This document shows positions 48,901 through 55,434 of a DNA stretch of 64,000 bases, in pieces. The notes under the pieces are model-generated. The model saw nothing but the letters and a program-made list of their open reading frames with translations, was not told the origin of the DNA and searched no databases. Every line of letters starts with the position of its first letter. Position 1 is the stretch's first letter. Made by a program: the position numbers and the translations under genes. Source of the stretch: Legionella sp. (GTDB lineage: Bacteria > Pseudomonadota > Gammaproteobacteria > Legionellales > Legionellaceae); assembly GCA_030680075.1 (NCBI GenBank), contig JAUXWR010000540.1, positions 1 to 64,000 of the forward strand, written 5' to 3'.

Positions 48901-50284
48901 AGACAATAATGAGGTCGTTAAAGAAATTACGGAACAGGCAGATACCCGATTTAAGGATTTAATGACCAGACGACAAATGGCGCAAGAGGCTATTTTAAGC
49001 ACAAAAACCAACTGGGAATCGCTACAAAAAACAGATAGGGCGCTGTTAAAAGAGCCTATGAAAAGCATAGAACCGCTTAAAACTATGCGCAGGGAATTAA
49101 TCTATTTAAGCCAGACGCCATTAGTATGGCTTAGTCCTGCATTCCAGGCTTCTGCGAAAAAATACGCGGCACAAATTACGGCTCATATCAATGAATTGGC
49201 AGAAAATAGTAATTTAATTACCCCTTATTTGCAAAAACAACGTTGTGAATTAATCGAGCTTTTAGCAGGCTTACCTACCAATTCGCAGTTGACAGGAAAG
49301 CCGTATAAGGCAGAAGTTAATAAACATCGTGAGGTACTGACGCGGTATTTAAAAAATGTTGAGGCGGAATTACGAATTCATATGCCTGTGCAAAATCTTC
49401 TGAATGGTAATGAAGAGAGCTCGAGTCCCTTGAGGCAGCAAGGACTGTTAAAAACTCTGCAGCAAGCGCGGGATGAACAAAAGGATATTCGTTTCTTATC
49501 TTTTACGAGTAATTATAAAGACTACTCGGTGTCAGAAAAAGCGCGTCATTTTGCAACTGATTGGAAAGATGATGAGGTTAAGTTGGGTAAAAAAACATTT
49601 ATGGAAGCCAAAGGCGGGGATTCGCCTTTTTATAAAATGGTAGATAGGGTGAAAGCCGGGGAATTTCGGGAGCACTCAATTGGGCGCGATAAGACCATAT
49701 TGGGTCGATTTATCGAAGAACGTGTACCTGATTCAGCCAATTCTAAAGAAGAAAACATCCGCTTAACAGTAAACACTTTCCCAGATATACGTGATAACGA
49801 TGCTTGCATTCAATACTCAATGGCTATGGCGAGTCAATTATTGCTAGGGATGAAAGGAAAGCCTTCTGCGGACAATCCTGTCGTATTGCAAGGAGCTGAT
49901 CCTGAAACGTTAAAATATTTATGGACGGCATTAATGGTTCTAGGTGACTCAGTGCCTCATATGAAATTTAATCACCGTGCGATAAAAGTGGTCTCTAGTG
50001 CTTATGATCCGGATGTTGAAATGAGCACACTGTCGCGCTACAGCAATAATTCCTGTTATAAAACAAAATTTCATAATTCTCCGGTATTGAAAAAAATACA
50101 GGCAGATCTTAAGGAAATAATGAGCGATAAGTTGGGGCATACAGATGATCAACAAAAACTGAAGCAATTTAGTATGCATGTCTCAGCTGTTTTCAAAGAA
50201 AAAATGAAAGATACGTTAAGTAAGATAGAGAAGGAAAATGCAAAAGATGGCCCACAAGTTCCTCCTCGAATTCGCGATAGATAA
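39974..50284 (+). CDS. Giant protein kinase / ankyrin / coiled-coil protein
   Basis: 3436 residues. After an N-terminal helical part comes a eukaryotic-like kinase: glycine loop GVGQYGSV (805-812), Lys827, catalytic HNDIKPEN (979-986, Asp981) and DWA in place of DFG (Asp1003). This set makes phosphotransfer plausible. Residues about 1390-1510 hold ankyrin-like repeats (GLLHYAAQEGRTDVFDTLV). Residues about 1820-2760 are a long coiled coil built from four copies of a 226-residue unit. An acidic linker (about 2800-2840) leads to a unique C-terminal domain of about 600 residues. No signal peptide. The architecture is that of Legionella Dot/Icm effectors; delivery is inferred. ATG 39974 is used; ATG 40010 is possible. 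Confidence 0.85.
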   Translation: MGYCKKFINGINMINFAEQSAKTLYNELLALAYKELIKEREEITARLAELPPHIEGNPSAEEQLVLYRKIQTENAHKISEQINFITNKAQEEGVNLNQDVMIDDDFVRLFADNFRNIRHLSDTLSDAPPIIKSVQTRLYTEVLFKLDKPEQEMQLQTLSVNNIQDMISQAILIYDNNKDDIDLNNQCQQLVEMGIYEIVRREGEKVENAPLQNHQQYQDVIRSLIAKLPDVKKSSIIDNISQYKDSQGSSIDDLLIFVEKKLKINRDNDISVDEKIDTITQRKALYHRLRFGQEDRREYAKKTEDNLGRDLFWARNIRDVELFTKSGVSDQMFASLAEQRYLKNDKLFKPAKSIITGKVTGKLSVLVKKKLESVLALLINDRKERKLFPRGDKTDQLRPQDRPAAIAAILRVFQSHANSPTVEIKDDEITVNLYHFAFDKTHAETILDIILASGGFGQTAYTMLRGFDADSSITDNIHSMTITGRALAEIEEKIAGPQVADEQKAIYKDALEAIKSEVHDQQITAITGLELDNSNEIILRKLLELRFISSVEGVKLPSAIKAAFKKMEEGQYIDALKTPDLETALDDVYDQLADIDQNQVAEHVKPIIIKSKILNESSRQRQEKLHALKAAFEDDTEASQKAAKISDLFLAEYQEMAPTLGLTAEDDARLTHEIRQMANEMVRLIDRTRQGAPALTEEEQNAYFSLIKQIAEQIAPESLNDVQFKVKHSSHAVKVVNQAGLERIIPVNLDGVNLPYSLIKPLNGEFIFSYGGTRGVIAPFEGLDSAYAGEGQKKGRLFTHSRLLGVGQYGSVKEVESLLTGLNQVIKQGYLPADDATPTFKEASRNDLRTRPITARDDPLYRIESDILQNLSKAQNAGKAGVSGSTQYWIENDKPRQSGGLYAKDSTPKRYQILTERAKGDTFADTANRELNQYIKAEIAYHNPVARPDVELSDLNDYLALSGAIVREAQKFEDLGFGHNDIKPENFLYKRNSDGSYEVRYIDWATGGFKQIYQGNKSNLHAIFGELFGRDLPADVQGSRCVDKNGRFVQENADGVITYGVNPTLQILHGARNGTLPYISPATLGPDRSLKAVAGGVIDPHLDTKLDTSDSTQDNWALTAMTFGVCNRQAYFALIKGRAVGDYVVPGILETDGEEPLGLKIINAQKFNEFFACGDDVVSNELLASGEVYDKKDAVMFIPSNQREGEPLHLYRRLEKLKQTLQHENKDADSPEAQISKEIDSILAAVRQVVSTGIGFSKEALKDTLNSAERCIKNYEKLNDEAFQQTALKSDILETIFAENLSTADDLLIKTGGVSRLEALCTFPVNREQEEKASTILDKTIDAAQLRDKFLEKNAPGAHLFKECITESQDKILLTLLAKITDENPEFIALVKNEGLLHYAAQEGRTDVFDTLVATLKRAGASNIELFELMLNEYGPGAHHLHGAPHIKWATNCFHIAIRNNNEQQLAIILNAMPAKNALNTDDVISKALHLCAVLGNKTLFNNIVRKYNALNPDTPLTAQKISTMLFPPDDTSPYHLFLSDEGTLDVIAWDELKENSEFAKDFLLIPPPETASYPALIAAKNGNFEGGRRLITLGEDLNLSPEEWRQFFTQNDGEGKNLLNYMLEQGQIESDLPGFMALIAKNTGEDNADVLVYLMSNPHPVNPLQNFLNTPVSSAQQFEVVSTLLNAICSDFKEATPKQQEARIVALLINKDWLIEKAMSAQNQGELRRLLQNKALSIPFKRYLFEQLQITAPVSSLAHEFYTTLHDEIAPANVEKSAPVLLEISEIMQEVARQSNDLNGFITAMLSVNREVTTQLQAQVTNLESSIAAYSGELAATEKELINQLKETKKVRKVLNGTREQLEKATNQLEDLEEQIIALTTTSRVREEALEQAVKNAVSKGIEAEQEASLALALTKTHHQEVMTALEGELSKVRTTTTELMHELTLQKRQLAEKENIVSSLNRQLEVLGNDYQQLNQTLEEFKVLSAADKEHLESALATQNSARSSAEQTIQFISGQLSEIQKERNALALQAQHLEAANQELSTKITTLDSQIASNQNELTQLKDALTSQEQVVKETRATLDSTRQQLVKALQASSDLEDKIEDLTEASSAREKALQREIDEARVKGSEAQLKAEEVLAETKTQHEEAMKHLEAQLATVRTTTFKLNKKFGKQKTHLEEEQEMVASLGRKLDKAADEITRLTKVLVKSESLNEKEKARLQKELSAQAEALTTSEQRAEVLSEQLVEMTDTRRQLEELTQQLTSTNKILSSKVSTLESQLETYQGDFAQLNEKLILEQQLAEKTRATLDSTTQQLEQATVTSQALQSEIEALIAASSAREEALQREIDATVVKGGEAQRKAQEMMAEAQGMHQEAMQRLEADLAQVRATTLELSQDLGNQKIQLDEKRKALAALRSELENSGDENTRLTKALAESQSLRQQEKEQLQQALSVQAKALIASEQRASNLSGQLEEMVDVRSRLEADAQQLASTNKTLFSRVSSLESQLETQTSELIQLTSELASQQQMAQQASLKLAQTKEQLQAAEEAVEGLEQDLDELQTTYSEEVETLKENINAAELKGKKALHQAEERLAETQLSHEKAIKHVEKQLNKVQDKAENLQRNVDEQQSQLEEKQSAINNLGSQLESLADKNKRLNQDIENSQRFSEKEKAALQIELTQQNEARAALEQEVQIMSEKLSEVIESKSSLGTHVQTLESTNDALLEQVALLSRQIEFHKNDLAASKAETLVQQALVEETRAEVEKLEGLQMGTLLQLAEHNANSALQEQERLALLSRQSLAVEEVIEDAPVSPIIEEVPVNDAIEEPFLEEDVEEDIEVENVPEVPVNRINFKDRLKNLHESEEFAKTLVKTINNPEILKEIANVSARDDLIDALQNAGIENERIELLDDDARIVSFISNAAQNKLRAHQEAVSSLVVEISQSKDAELLAIIQSAKTKKEVFVKTEFGGLSTKLSSDLLDNNEVVKEITEQADTRFKDLMTRRQMAQEAILSTKTNWESLQKTDRALLKEPMKSIEPLKTMRRELIYLSQTPLVWLSPAFQASAKKYAAQITAHINELAENSNLITPYLQKQRCELIELLAGLPTNSQLTGKPYKAEVNKHREVLTRYLKNVEAELRIHMPVQNLLNGNEESSSPLRQQGLLKTLQQARDEQKDIRFLSFTSNYKDYSVSEKARHFATDWKDDEVKLGKKTFMEAKGGDSPFYKMVDRVKAGEFREHSIGRDKTILGRFIEERVPDSANSKEENIRLTVNTFPDIRDNDACIQYSMAMASQLLLGMKGKPSADNPVVLQGADPETLKYLWTALMVLGDSVPHMKFNHRAIKVVSSAYDPDVEMSTLSRYSNNSCYKTKFHNSPVLKKIQADLKEIMSDKLGHTDDQQKLKQFSMHVSAVFKEKMKDTLSKIEKENAKDGPQVPPRIRDR
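45440..48260 (+). repeat. Internal repeat of about 678 bp within the giant kinase gene (four units)
   Basis: Matching codons for the R-E-(E/K)-A-L motif start at 45632, 46310 and 46988, exactly 678 bp (226 codons) apart; a fourth, more diverged unit has the matching position at about 47660, 672 bp on. Units 2 and 3 are the most alike (REKALQREIDEARVKG versus REEALQREIDATVVKG). Each unit holds the heptad pattern of a two-stranded coiled coil. Confidence 0.9.
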
Positions 50285-50344
50285 TGCATTTTAAAATTTA
50301 TCGACTAATCTTAATAGGGATAAATTAATGAAAAGGAGAATAAA

Positions 50345-50539
50345 ATGAATAAGGATATTTTTGAAGGAAAATGGGAAGAAATCAAAGGAAAAATGAAAAA
50401 AACATGGGGAAAACTTACTGATGATGATTTCGATCAAATCGAAGGAAATCAGCAAGAATTGTGTGGAAAATTACAAAAACACTATGGCTATAGCCGCGAA
50501 GAGGCAGAAAAAGCTATAAAAAAATTCAGAGACAATTGA
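50345..50539 (+). CDS. CsbD-family stress protein (YjbJ-like)
   Basis: 64 residues, the usual length. IFEGKWEEIKGKMKKTWGKL and the LQKHYGYSREEAEK ending are the family pattern. CsbD proteins accumulate under general or osmotic stress; their molecular role is unknown. AAAAGGAG precedes the ATG. It heads the stress/DNA-repair island. Confidence 0.88.
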   Translation: MNKDIFEGKWEEIKGKMKKTWGKLTDDDFDQIEGNQQELCGKLQKHYGYSREEAEKAIKKFRDN

Positions 50540-50753
50540 TTTTTTAATCTTCGCCCGTAAAGGGCTATCTACCCTCATCGGCCTGGCAGATGAGGGTAGA
50601 TCAAACACGCGTCTTTACAAAATATTTTTATTTTTTTTTAAATAGATATTTCAAATGGTTATCGCATTCCTAACAATATTTTTAATAACATAGCTGGCAA
50701 TTATAACTATCTCTGACTATGTTTAAGATCCATCATAACTAAGGAGAAACAAA

Positions 50754-50924
50754 ATGACGGATCATAAATATCCAGGCCACAACGAAAGCCAAGACCGTGC
50801 TCGTCATGTAGGTAATGAGACAAAACATGGTCAGGAACGTAAAGATCAAAAACATAACCAAGACCAAGGCCGTCCTCAAGACAGAAATCCAGGTCAAGGT
50901 GCACAAGGTAAAGATAGAAAATAA
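50754..50924 (+). CDS. Small, hydrophilic, Gln/Arg/Lys/His-rich protein
   Basis: 56 residues, below usual length cut-offs. AAGGAG lies six bases before the ATG. The composition (His, Gln, Lys, Asp, Arg, Gly, almost no hydrophobics) suggests an unfolded protein resembling desiccation-type hydrophilins, although no family motif is present. It has its own perfect palindrome downstream and lies between CsbD and LigD. Minus-strand frames across it look like shadows. Confidence 0.7.
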   Translation: MTDHKYPGHNESQDRARHVGNETKHGQERKDQKHNQDQGRPQDRNPGQGAQGKDRK

Positions 50925-50936
50925 TCTTTCACCGAG

Positions 50937-50964
50937 AGTCAATGGAAAAATTTTTCCATTGACT
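50937..50964. terminator. Perfect 28-bp palindrome, probable terminator
   Basis: AGTCAATGGAAAAA followed directly by its full complement TTTTTCCATTGACT. It would form a long hairpin with a T run in its right arm, usable on both strands. It follows the small hydrophilic gene by 12 bp. Confidence 0.65.
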
Positions 50965-51056
50965 TGCCAAATCTCCACCATCTGTCACACGCACCTGCAA
51001 CAAAATTTTGAATTAATTCCTATACTAAAATGAACACATCCTAATGAGAAAAACTC

Positions 51057-53540
51057 ATGAGTTTGGAAAAATATAACCAAAAAAGGAATTTTAAGAAAAC
51101 GGCTGAACCAAAAGGTAAAATTACCCGTGATAAAAACAATTTGTTTATTATTCAAAAACACGCAGCCTCCCACCTTCATTATGATTTTCGATTAGAACTA
51201 AATGGTGTGCTTAAAAGTTGGGCGGTTCCCAAAGGCCCCTGCCTTGATCCAACCGTCAAACGCCTGGCAATACATGTTGAAGACCACCCTGTGGCCTATG
51301 GCTCGTTTGAAGGTATTATTCCGAAAGGCGAGTACGGGGGCGGTACCGTAATGTTATGGGATAAAGGTAAATGGCATAGCCTGGATGAGGATGCGTTAAA
51401 AGCCTACGAAAAAGGGCACTTACGCTTTGAACTACAGGCAAAAAAGCTAAAAGGGCGCTGGGATCTGATTCGCTTTAAGGAAAAAGAATGGTTTTTAATT
51501 AAATACAAAGACGAATATGCAAAACCCCTGGATGATTATGATATTAGCGAAGAACTCCCCAATAGCGTAGCAAGTGATCAGTCAATGGATGAGATTGCTG
51601 ATAACTATAAAAAGATATGGACGAAGCGCGGGTTAAAAGAAGCGCCGTCAAAGGCAGGAGTTGTAATCCCATCCAGCCTGAAAGCGAGCAAATTCCCTGA
51701 AAAAATATCACCCCAACTAGCCACTCTGGTGGATGAGCCGCCCAAGGGAGACACCTGGATTCATGAAATAAAATTTGATGGTTACCGAATTCTAGCGTTT
51801 AAAGAGGGTGATACGGTAACCATGAAATCTCGTAATAATATAGATTGGACCCGTAATTTTAAACAGGTCGTCAATGCCATCAAAGAATTGCCTGTAAAAA
51901 ATGCCATTTTAGATGGGGAAATCGTGCTATTGGATGCTCAACAAAAATCCAGTTTTCAACTATTACAAAATGCTATAAAAGGCGATAAAGAAGCGCCATT
52001 TATCTATTACATTTTTGACTTGATTTATTACGATAAATTTGAGTTAAAAAATTTGTCATTGCTAGAGCGAAAAAAGATGCTGTCTGCCTTAATTGGTGAA
52101 GATTCGTCATTATTACGTTTTAGCCATCATATTGTGGGCGAAGGTCAGGAAGTGTTTGAAAAATCTTGTGAAGCGGGATTGGAAGGTATTATTTCCAAAC
52201 GAATTAGTAGCCCTTACATAGAAAAACGAAGTAAATCCTGGGTGAAAGTTAAATGCATAAAACGTCAGGAATTTGTGATTGGTGGGTATTCTTTGCCACG
52301 TGGGGCAAGAAGCTACTTCGGATCGTTATATTTAGGCGTTTATAATGATGATGCTGAATTAATTTATTGTGGCAATGTAGGAACAGGTTTTACCGATGAA
52401 TCGTTAAGAGGTGTATTTGAGGCGCTTAAAAAAAATCAATCGGAAAATAATCCGTTTAATACTAAGCCACCTGGTTCCAAAAAAGCAATTTGGCTTAATC
52501 CATTATTAGTCGCCGAAGTGGAATTTATTGAGTGGACAAATGAGGGGCATTTGCGTCACCCGAGCTTTCAAGGGTTGCGATACGATAAAAAAGCAACTTC
52601 AATAAAAAAAGAACATGAGGTTCCCGTGACTACCATTAAACAAAGAAGCGTAAAAACGAAAGAAAAATCCTCATCATTTGTAATCAGTAATCCTGATAAA
52701 ATACTCTATCCGGGAGATGGTGTAACTAAACAAGATCTGTTGAATTATTATGATGAAATCAGTGATTTTATATTACCTTATATCAAAAATCGTCCATTAT
52801 CGCTGGTTAGATGTCCTGACAATTACGAGAAATGTTTTTATCAAAAACATTTTAACAACAGTACGCCCAAAGCGCTTAAATCTATTCCGATTAAAAGCAC
52901 TACCGATAATCAGATTGAACCCTATATTTATCTCACCAATAAAGAAGGTCTGCTAAGTCTTGTGCAAATGGGGGTATTGGAAATTCATCCGTGGGGAAGC
53001 ACGAATAAAAAGCTTGAGTACCCTGACATACTTATTTTTGATTTGGACCCCGGCCCTGATGTGGCTTGGAAAGCAGTTGTAAAAGCCGCATTTGAAATAA
53101 AAAAATACCTTGAAGAGCTCCATTTAACGCCATTTGTGAAAACCACCGGCGGTAAGGGATTGCACGTTGAAGTGTCTATCAAGCCACAATTTAACTGGGA
53201 AGAAATTAAAGAGTTCACTCGAGCGTTTGTGCAATTATTAGAAAAAATTAATCCTGAGGCCTACATTAGTAAAATGACCAAAGCGAAAAGAGGCGGCAAA
53301 ATATTTATTGATTACCTGAGAAACCAGCGAGGAGCGACCGCGATTGCGCCTTATTCATCGCGTGCACGTAAAAAAGCAACAGTTGCTACACCGATTGAGT
53401 GGGATGAGCTGACCAGTAACATCAATGACACCTTTTATACGGTCCAGACGCTACCCTTGAGGTTGAGAGAGCTTAAAAAAGACCCTTGGGAAGCCTTCCT
53501 TAAATTGAAACAAACGCTTACTTTAAATGAATTGAAATAA
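51057..53540 (+). CDS. ligD: Multifunctional DNA ligase D (phosphoesterase, ligase, polymerase)
   Basis: 827 residues with three domains in the Pseudomonas order. N-terminal 3'-phosphoesterase: HLHYDFRLELNGVLKSWAVP. ATP-dependent ligase: adenylation lysine Lys239 in KFDGYR. C-terminal primase-like polymerase: ILYPGDGVTKQDLLNYYDEI with the acidic pair in FDLDPGPD and the final KRGGKIFIDYLRNQRGATA. LigD seals double-strand breaks in bacterial non-homologous end joining, usually with Ku. No ku gene is in this window; it may be elsewhere or absent. The ATG at 51057 gives the standard N terminus. Confidence 0.95.
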   Translation: MSLEKYNQKRNFKKTAEPKGKITRDKNNLFIIQKHAASHLHYDFRLELNGVLKSWAVPKGPCLDPTVKRLAIHVEDHPVAYGSFEGIIPKGEYGGGTVMLWDKGKWHSLDEDALKAYEKGHLRFELQAKKLKGRWDLIRFKEKEWFLIKYKDEYAKPLDDYDISEELPNSVASDQSMDEIADNYKKIWTKRGLKEAPSKAGVVIPSSLKASKFPEKISPQLATLVDEPPKGDTWIHEIKFDGYRILAFKEGDTVTMKSRNNIDWTRNFKQVVNAIKELPVKNAILDGEIVLLDAQQKSSFQLLQNAIKGDKEAPFIYYIFDLIYYDKFELKNLSLLERKKMLSALIGEDSSLLRFSHHIVGEGQEVFEKSCEAGLEGIISKRISSPYIEKRSKSWVKVKCIKRQEFVIGGYSLPRGARSYFGSLYLGVYNDDAELIYCGNVGTGFTDESLRGVFEALKKNQSENNPFNTKPPGSKKAIWLNPLLVAEVEFIEWTNEGHLRHPSFQGLRYDKKATSIKKEHEVPVTTIKQRSVKTKEKSSSFVISNPDKILYPGDGVTKQDLLNYYDEISDFILPYIKNRPLSLVRCPDNYEKCFYQKHFNNSTPKALKSIPIKSTTDNQIEPYIYLTNKEGLLSLVQMGVLEIHPWGSTNKKLEYPDILIFDLDPGPDVAWKAVVKAAFEIKKYLEELHLTPFVKTTGGKGLHVEVSIKPQFNWEEIKEFTRAFVQLLEKINPEAYISKMTKAKRGGKIFIDYLRNQRGATAIAPYSSRARKKATVATPIEWDELTSNINDTFYTVQTLPLRLRELKKDPWEAFLKLKQTLTLNELK

Positions 53541-53555
53541 ACAGGTGTATAAAGA

Positions 53556-53581
53556 CAAAAACCACCGGAAGGTGGTTTTTG
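53556..53581 (+). terminator. Rho-independent terminator of ligD
   Basis: AAAACCACC pairs with GGTGGTTTT around the tetraloop GGAA, followed by T. Bidirectional in form; it stands between ligD and the convergent DUF3309 gene. Confidence 0.85.
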
Positions 53582-53676
53582 CAGTTGGCTTGTTTGAGGC
53601 ATAAATGCCTGCAATCTGCCTACACTTAAAGTATAGAATAGAATGCAAATATGTCAAATATTTGCGCATTAATAAA

Positions 53677-53832
53677 CTATACTCTCCCTAACAACATAAG
53701 AATTAATAATACAACTAAAATTAAGCCAATAATGCCTGAAGGGCGATATCCCCAATTGCGACTATAACCCCATGTAGGTAAGCCACCAACAAGCATCAGT
53801 ATCAGTAGAATAATCAAGATAGTACTAAGCAT
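53677..53832 (-). CDS. DUF3309-family small membrane protein
   Basis: 51 residues. It opens with a membrane helix (MLSTILIILLILMLVGGLPT), then WGYSRNWGYRPSG, then a second helix ending LLGRV: the whole DUF3309 pattern. These tiny proteins are common beside stress and CsbD-like genes in proteobacteria; function unknown. Missed by length filters. Confidence 0.85.
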   Translation of the reverse strand: MLSTILIILLILMLVGGLPTWGYSRNWGYRPSGIIGLILVVLLILMLLGRV

Positions 53833-53990
53833 AATTTTTTCCTTAAAAATCGCTCACTATAATGGTAGTACAAATTTCGAACTAATTGAAGGGTAACAAT
53901 ATGATCTGCCAGTAATTATCGTTATCGGATAATGAATACTCCTGATTTTTGCTATAATTAAAGTGTTTCTGATTTTAATAAGGAACTACC

Positions 53991-54167
53991 ATGCTTTACC
54001 GGCTATTTATCAATTATCTTCGATTAAGACTTATTCGTCTGATTTTAAACCGGGTGATGGGACGCAAAGTAGTAAAAGGTAAGGGCATGAAAACCATGAG
54101 TACCTCGACCTACTTAATCGAACTTCTTGCAACCTATTTTTTAGATTTTAAACGAAAAACCAAATAA
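53991..54167 (+). CDS. Small basic hypothetical protein
   Basis: 58 residues, rich in Arg, Lys and Leu (MLYRLFINYLRLRLIRLILN), with amphipathic or membrane-associated character. AAGGAA lies seven bases before the ATG and a good terminator follows, supporting a real gene. No family recognised. Confidence 0.6.
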   Translation: MLYRLFINYLRLRLIRLILNRVMGRKVVKGKGMKTMSTSTYLIELLATYFLDFKRKTK

Positions 54168-54197
54168 AAATCCGGACAAAAAACGCCCGGATTTATG
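54168..54197. terminator. Bidirectional terminator between convergent small genes
   Basis: AAATCCGG (54168-54175) pairs with CCGGATTT (54187-54194) around an 11-base loop, directly after the stop codon of the small basic gene. Confidence 0.75.
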
Positions 54198-54209
54198 AGA
54201 GAGGGAGTA

Positions 54210-54830
54210 CTAGTCTGCTCTTCTGCAGGTCATGCCCCAGCAAGCGCCTACGCACGCAGAAATTGCGCCAATAAAGAATAAAGCAAATATCATGAATACA
54301 CCCGCGGCCAAATGCCCTGGAGTGGTTGCAACTTTAGCGGCAGGTTTAGCGTCTGTAGTGGCATCGTTATCTGCAGCTGGTGTTTCTACAACCACCGTGT
54401 TGGTGTTATTTTGAGAAACAACTACGGATGTTGCGACGTTGTTGGAATAGGAAGAAATGTATTGGCTTAGAGACGCTGTAACCACCGCACTCAATATCAA
54501 GGCGACAGTCCAGGTAATGAAGCCATACAAAATCCCCAGATTACGTTGTGGACAATAAAGTCTGCCTAAATAACCCGCAACATATCCGGCTACTACCATT
54601 GACACGATAATGCCGATTAAAATTCCAATTAGACCGCCCCAAGCCAACGCAGTTCCGCCATCACTATTCATATTAATGGCACTTAAACCAATAGCGACGC
54701 CAAATAGATTTAATAAAAATCCCAAGCCTACAGCGGTTAAAGCACCAATAAAAATTGCAGTCCATGAAATACGCTTAAAGCCATGCAGGTGACAGTGTTC
54801 TTCATGAGTGGAGATATTTTGAGTAACCAT
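54210..54830 (-). CDS. Integral membrane protein
   Basis: 206 residues with about four membrane helices; RISWTAIFIGALTAVGLGFL begins the first and resembles a widespread family of small bacterial membrane proteins of unknown role. The loop between helices 3 and 4 (about 120-165) is long, polar and rich in Asn, Thr and Ala. Its Cys/His-containing ends (EHCHLHG and CVGACWGMTC) could bind metal or form disulfides. AAGGAAAG lies before the ATG. Part of the stress island. Confidence 0.75.
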   Translation of the reverse strand: MVTQNISTHEEHCHLHGFKRISWTAIFIGALTAVGLGFLLNLFGVAIGLSAINMNSDGGTALAWGGLIGILIGIIVSMVVAGYVAGYLGRLYCPQRNLGILYGFITWTVALILSAVVTASLSQYISSYSNNVATSVVVSQNNTNTVVVETPAADNDATTDAKPAAKVATTPGHLAAGVFMIFALFFIGAISACVGACWGMTCRRAD

Positions 54831-54871
54831 AATAACTTTCCTTAGTTAAATGAGTTTTGTTTGAGGTAGTA

Positions 54872-54955
54872 CTAAAAAATATGCGAAACAAGCCATATGA
54901 GGGCGAGTATGCCTATTGGGACGCCCAGTAACCAGGCAACCACATATTTAAACAT
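54872..54955 (-). CDS. Tiny single-helix membrane protein (27 residues)
   Basis: MFKYVVAWLLGVPIGILALI plus WLVSHIF. A strong AAGGAGAT lies seven bases before the ATG, and the peptide is one clean membrane helix. Placed among other small stress-island membrane genes; function unknown. Confidence 0.6.
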   Translation of the reverse strand: MFKYVVAWLLGVPIGILALIWLVSHIF

Positions 54956-54986
54956 TTTTTATCTCCTTATAAAAATTTTTAAACAA

Positions 54987-55139
54987 ATGATATCGTCAAT
55001 GTTTATCAGGACTATAGCAGCTAGCCTGCTTTTACTATACCTGACAGTTTCCCAAAAGCCAACGGTGTGTTTGCAGAAGATAAATGATAATGAATTCAGT
55101 GGGTTGGTATGGGTTTGCTGTGATCAGGCTGGTAATTAA
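54987..55139 (+). CDS. Possible small secreted peptide
   Basis: 50 residues: a signal-like N terminus (MFIRTIAASLLLLYLTVS after MISS) and a short mature part with three Cys residues (VCLQK, WVCCD). No ribosome-binding site is clear, so this is weak; it may be a chance frame. The remaining gene-free DNA from 54831 to 55281 shows nothing else besides the tiny gene on the other strand. Confidence 0.3.
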   Translation: MISSMFIRTIAASLLLLYLTVSQKPTVCLQKINDNEFSGLVWVCCDQAGN

Positions 55140-55281
55140 TTTGACAATGGCTGTTAATGTGATAAGTTTAGTATTAATGGAATTGTTTAAATTTTGCTCA
55201 AAATTCTTTTAATGTTACAACATGATTGAGAATTTCGATTAGTTCTCTATGAAGCGTTTTCAGATTCATAAGGAGATAATC

Positions 55282-55434
55282 ATGTTCTATCAAGATCAAA
55301 AAAAACCTGGTGATCGTAAAATCGACGATAAGCAACAGGATGATGAAAATGAGAATGATCTCGATCCTATTCTTGAAGACGAGGAAGAAGCGCCAAGTGT
55401 GGAAATAGACACTATTGTCAATTTAACTCCATGA
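55282..55434 (+). CDS. Small acidic protein coupled to topoisomerase IB
   Basis: 50 residues from the ATG at 55282, which AAGGAGAT precedes by five bases; the upstream ATG at 55249 has no such site. Very acidic (EDEEEAPSVEIDTIVNL) after a lysine-rich beginning. Its stop overlaps the start of the topoisomerase gene (ATGA), so translation is coupled. It might bind or mask the basic enzyme, but that is a guess from charge. Confidence 0.7.
   Translation: MFYQDQKKPGDRKIDDKQQDDENENDLDPILEDEEEAPSVEIDTIVNLTP

Noticed and set aside
50707..50981. Two overlapping minus-strand frames of 65 and 80 codons
   Set aside because: Antisense to the small hydrophilic gene at 50754, which has a strong ribosome-binding site and downstream palindrome.
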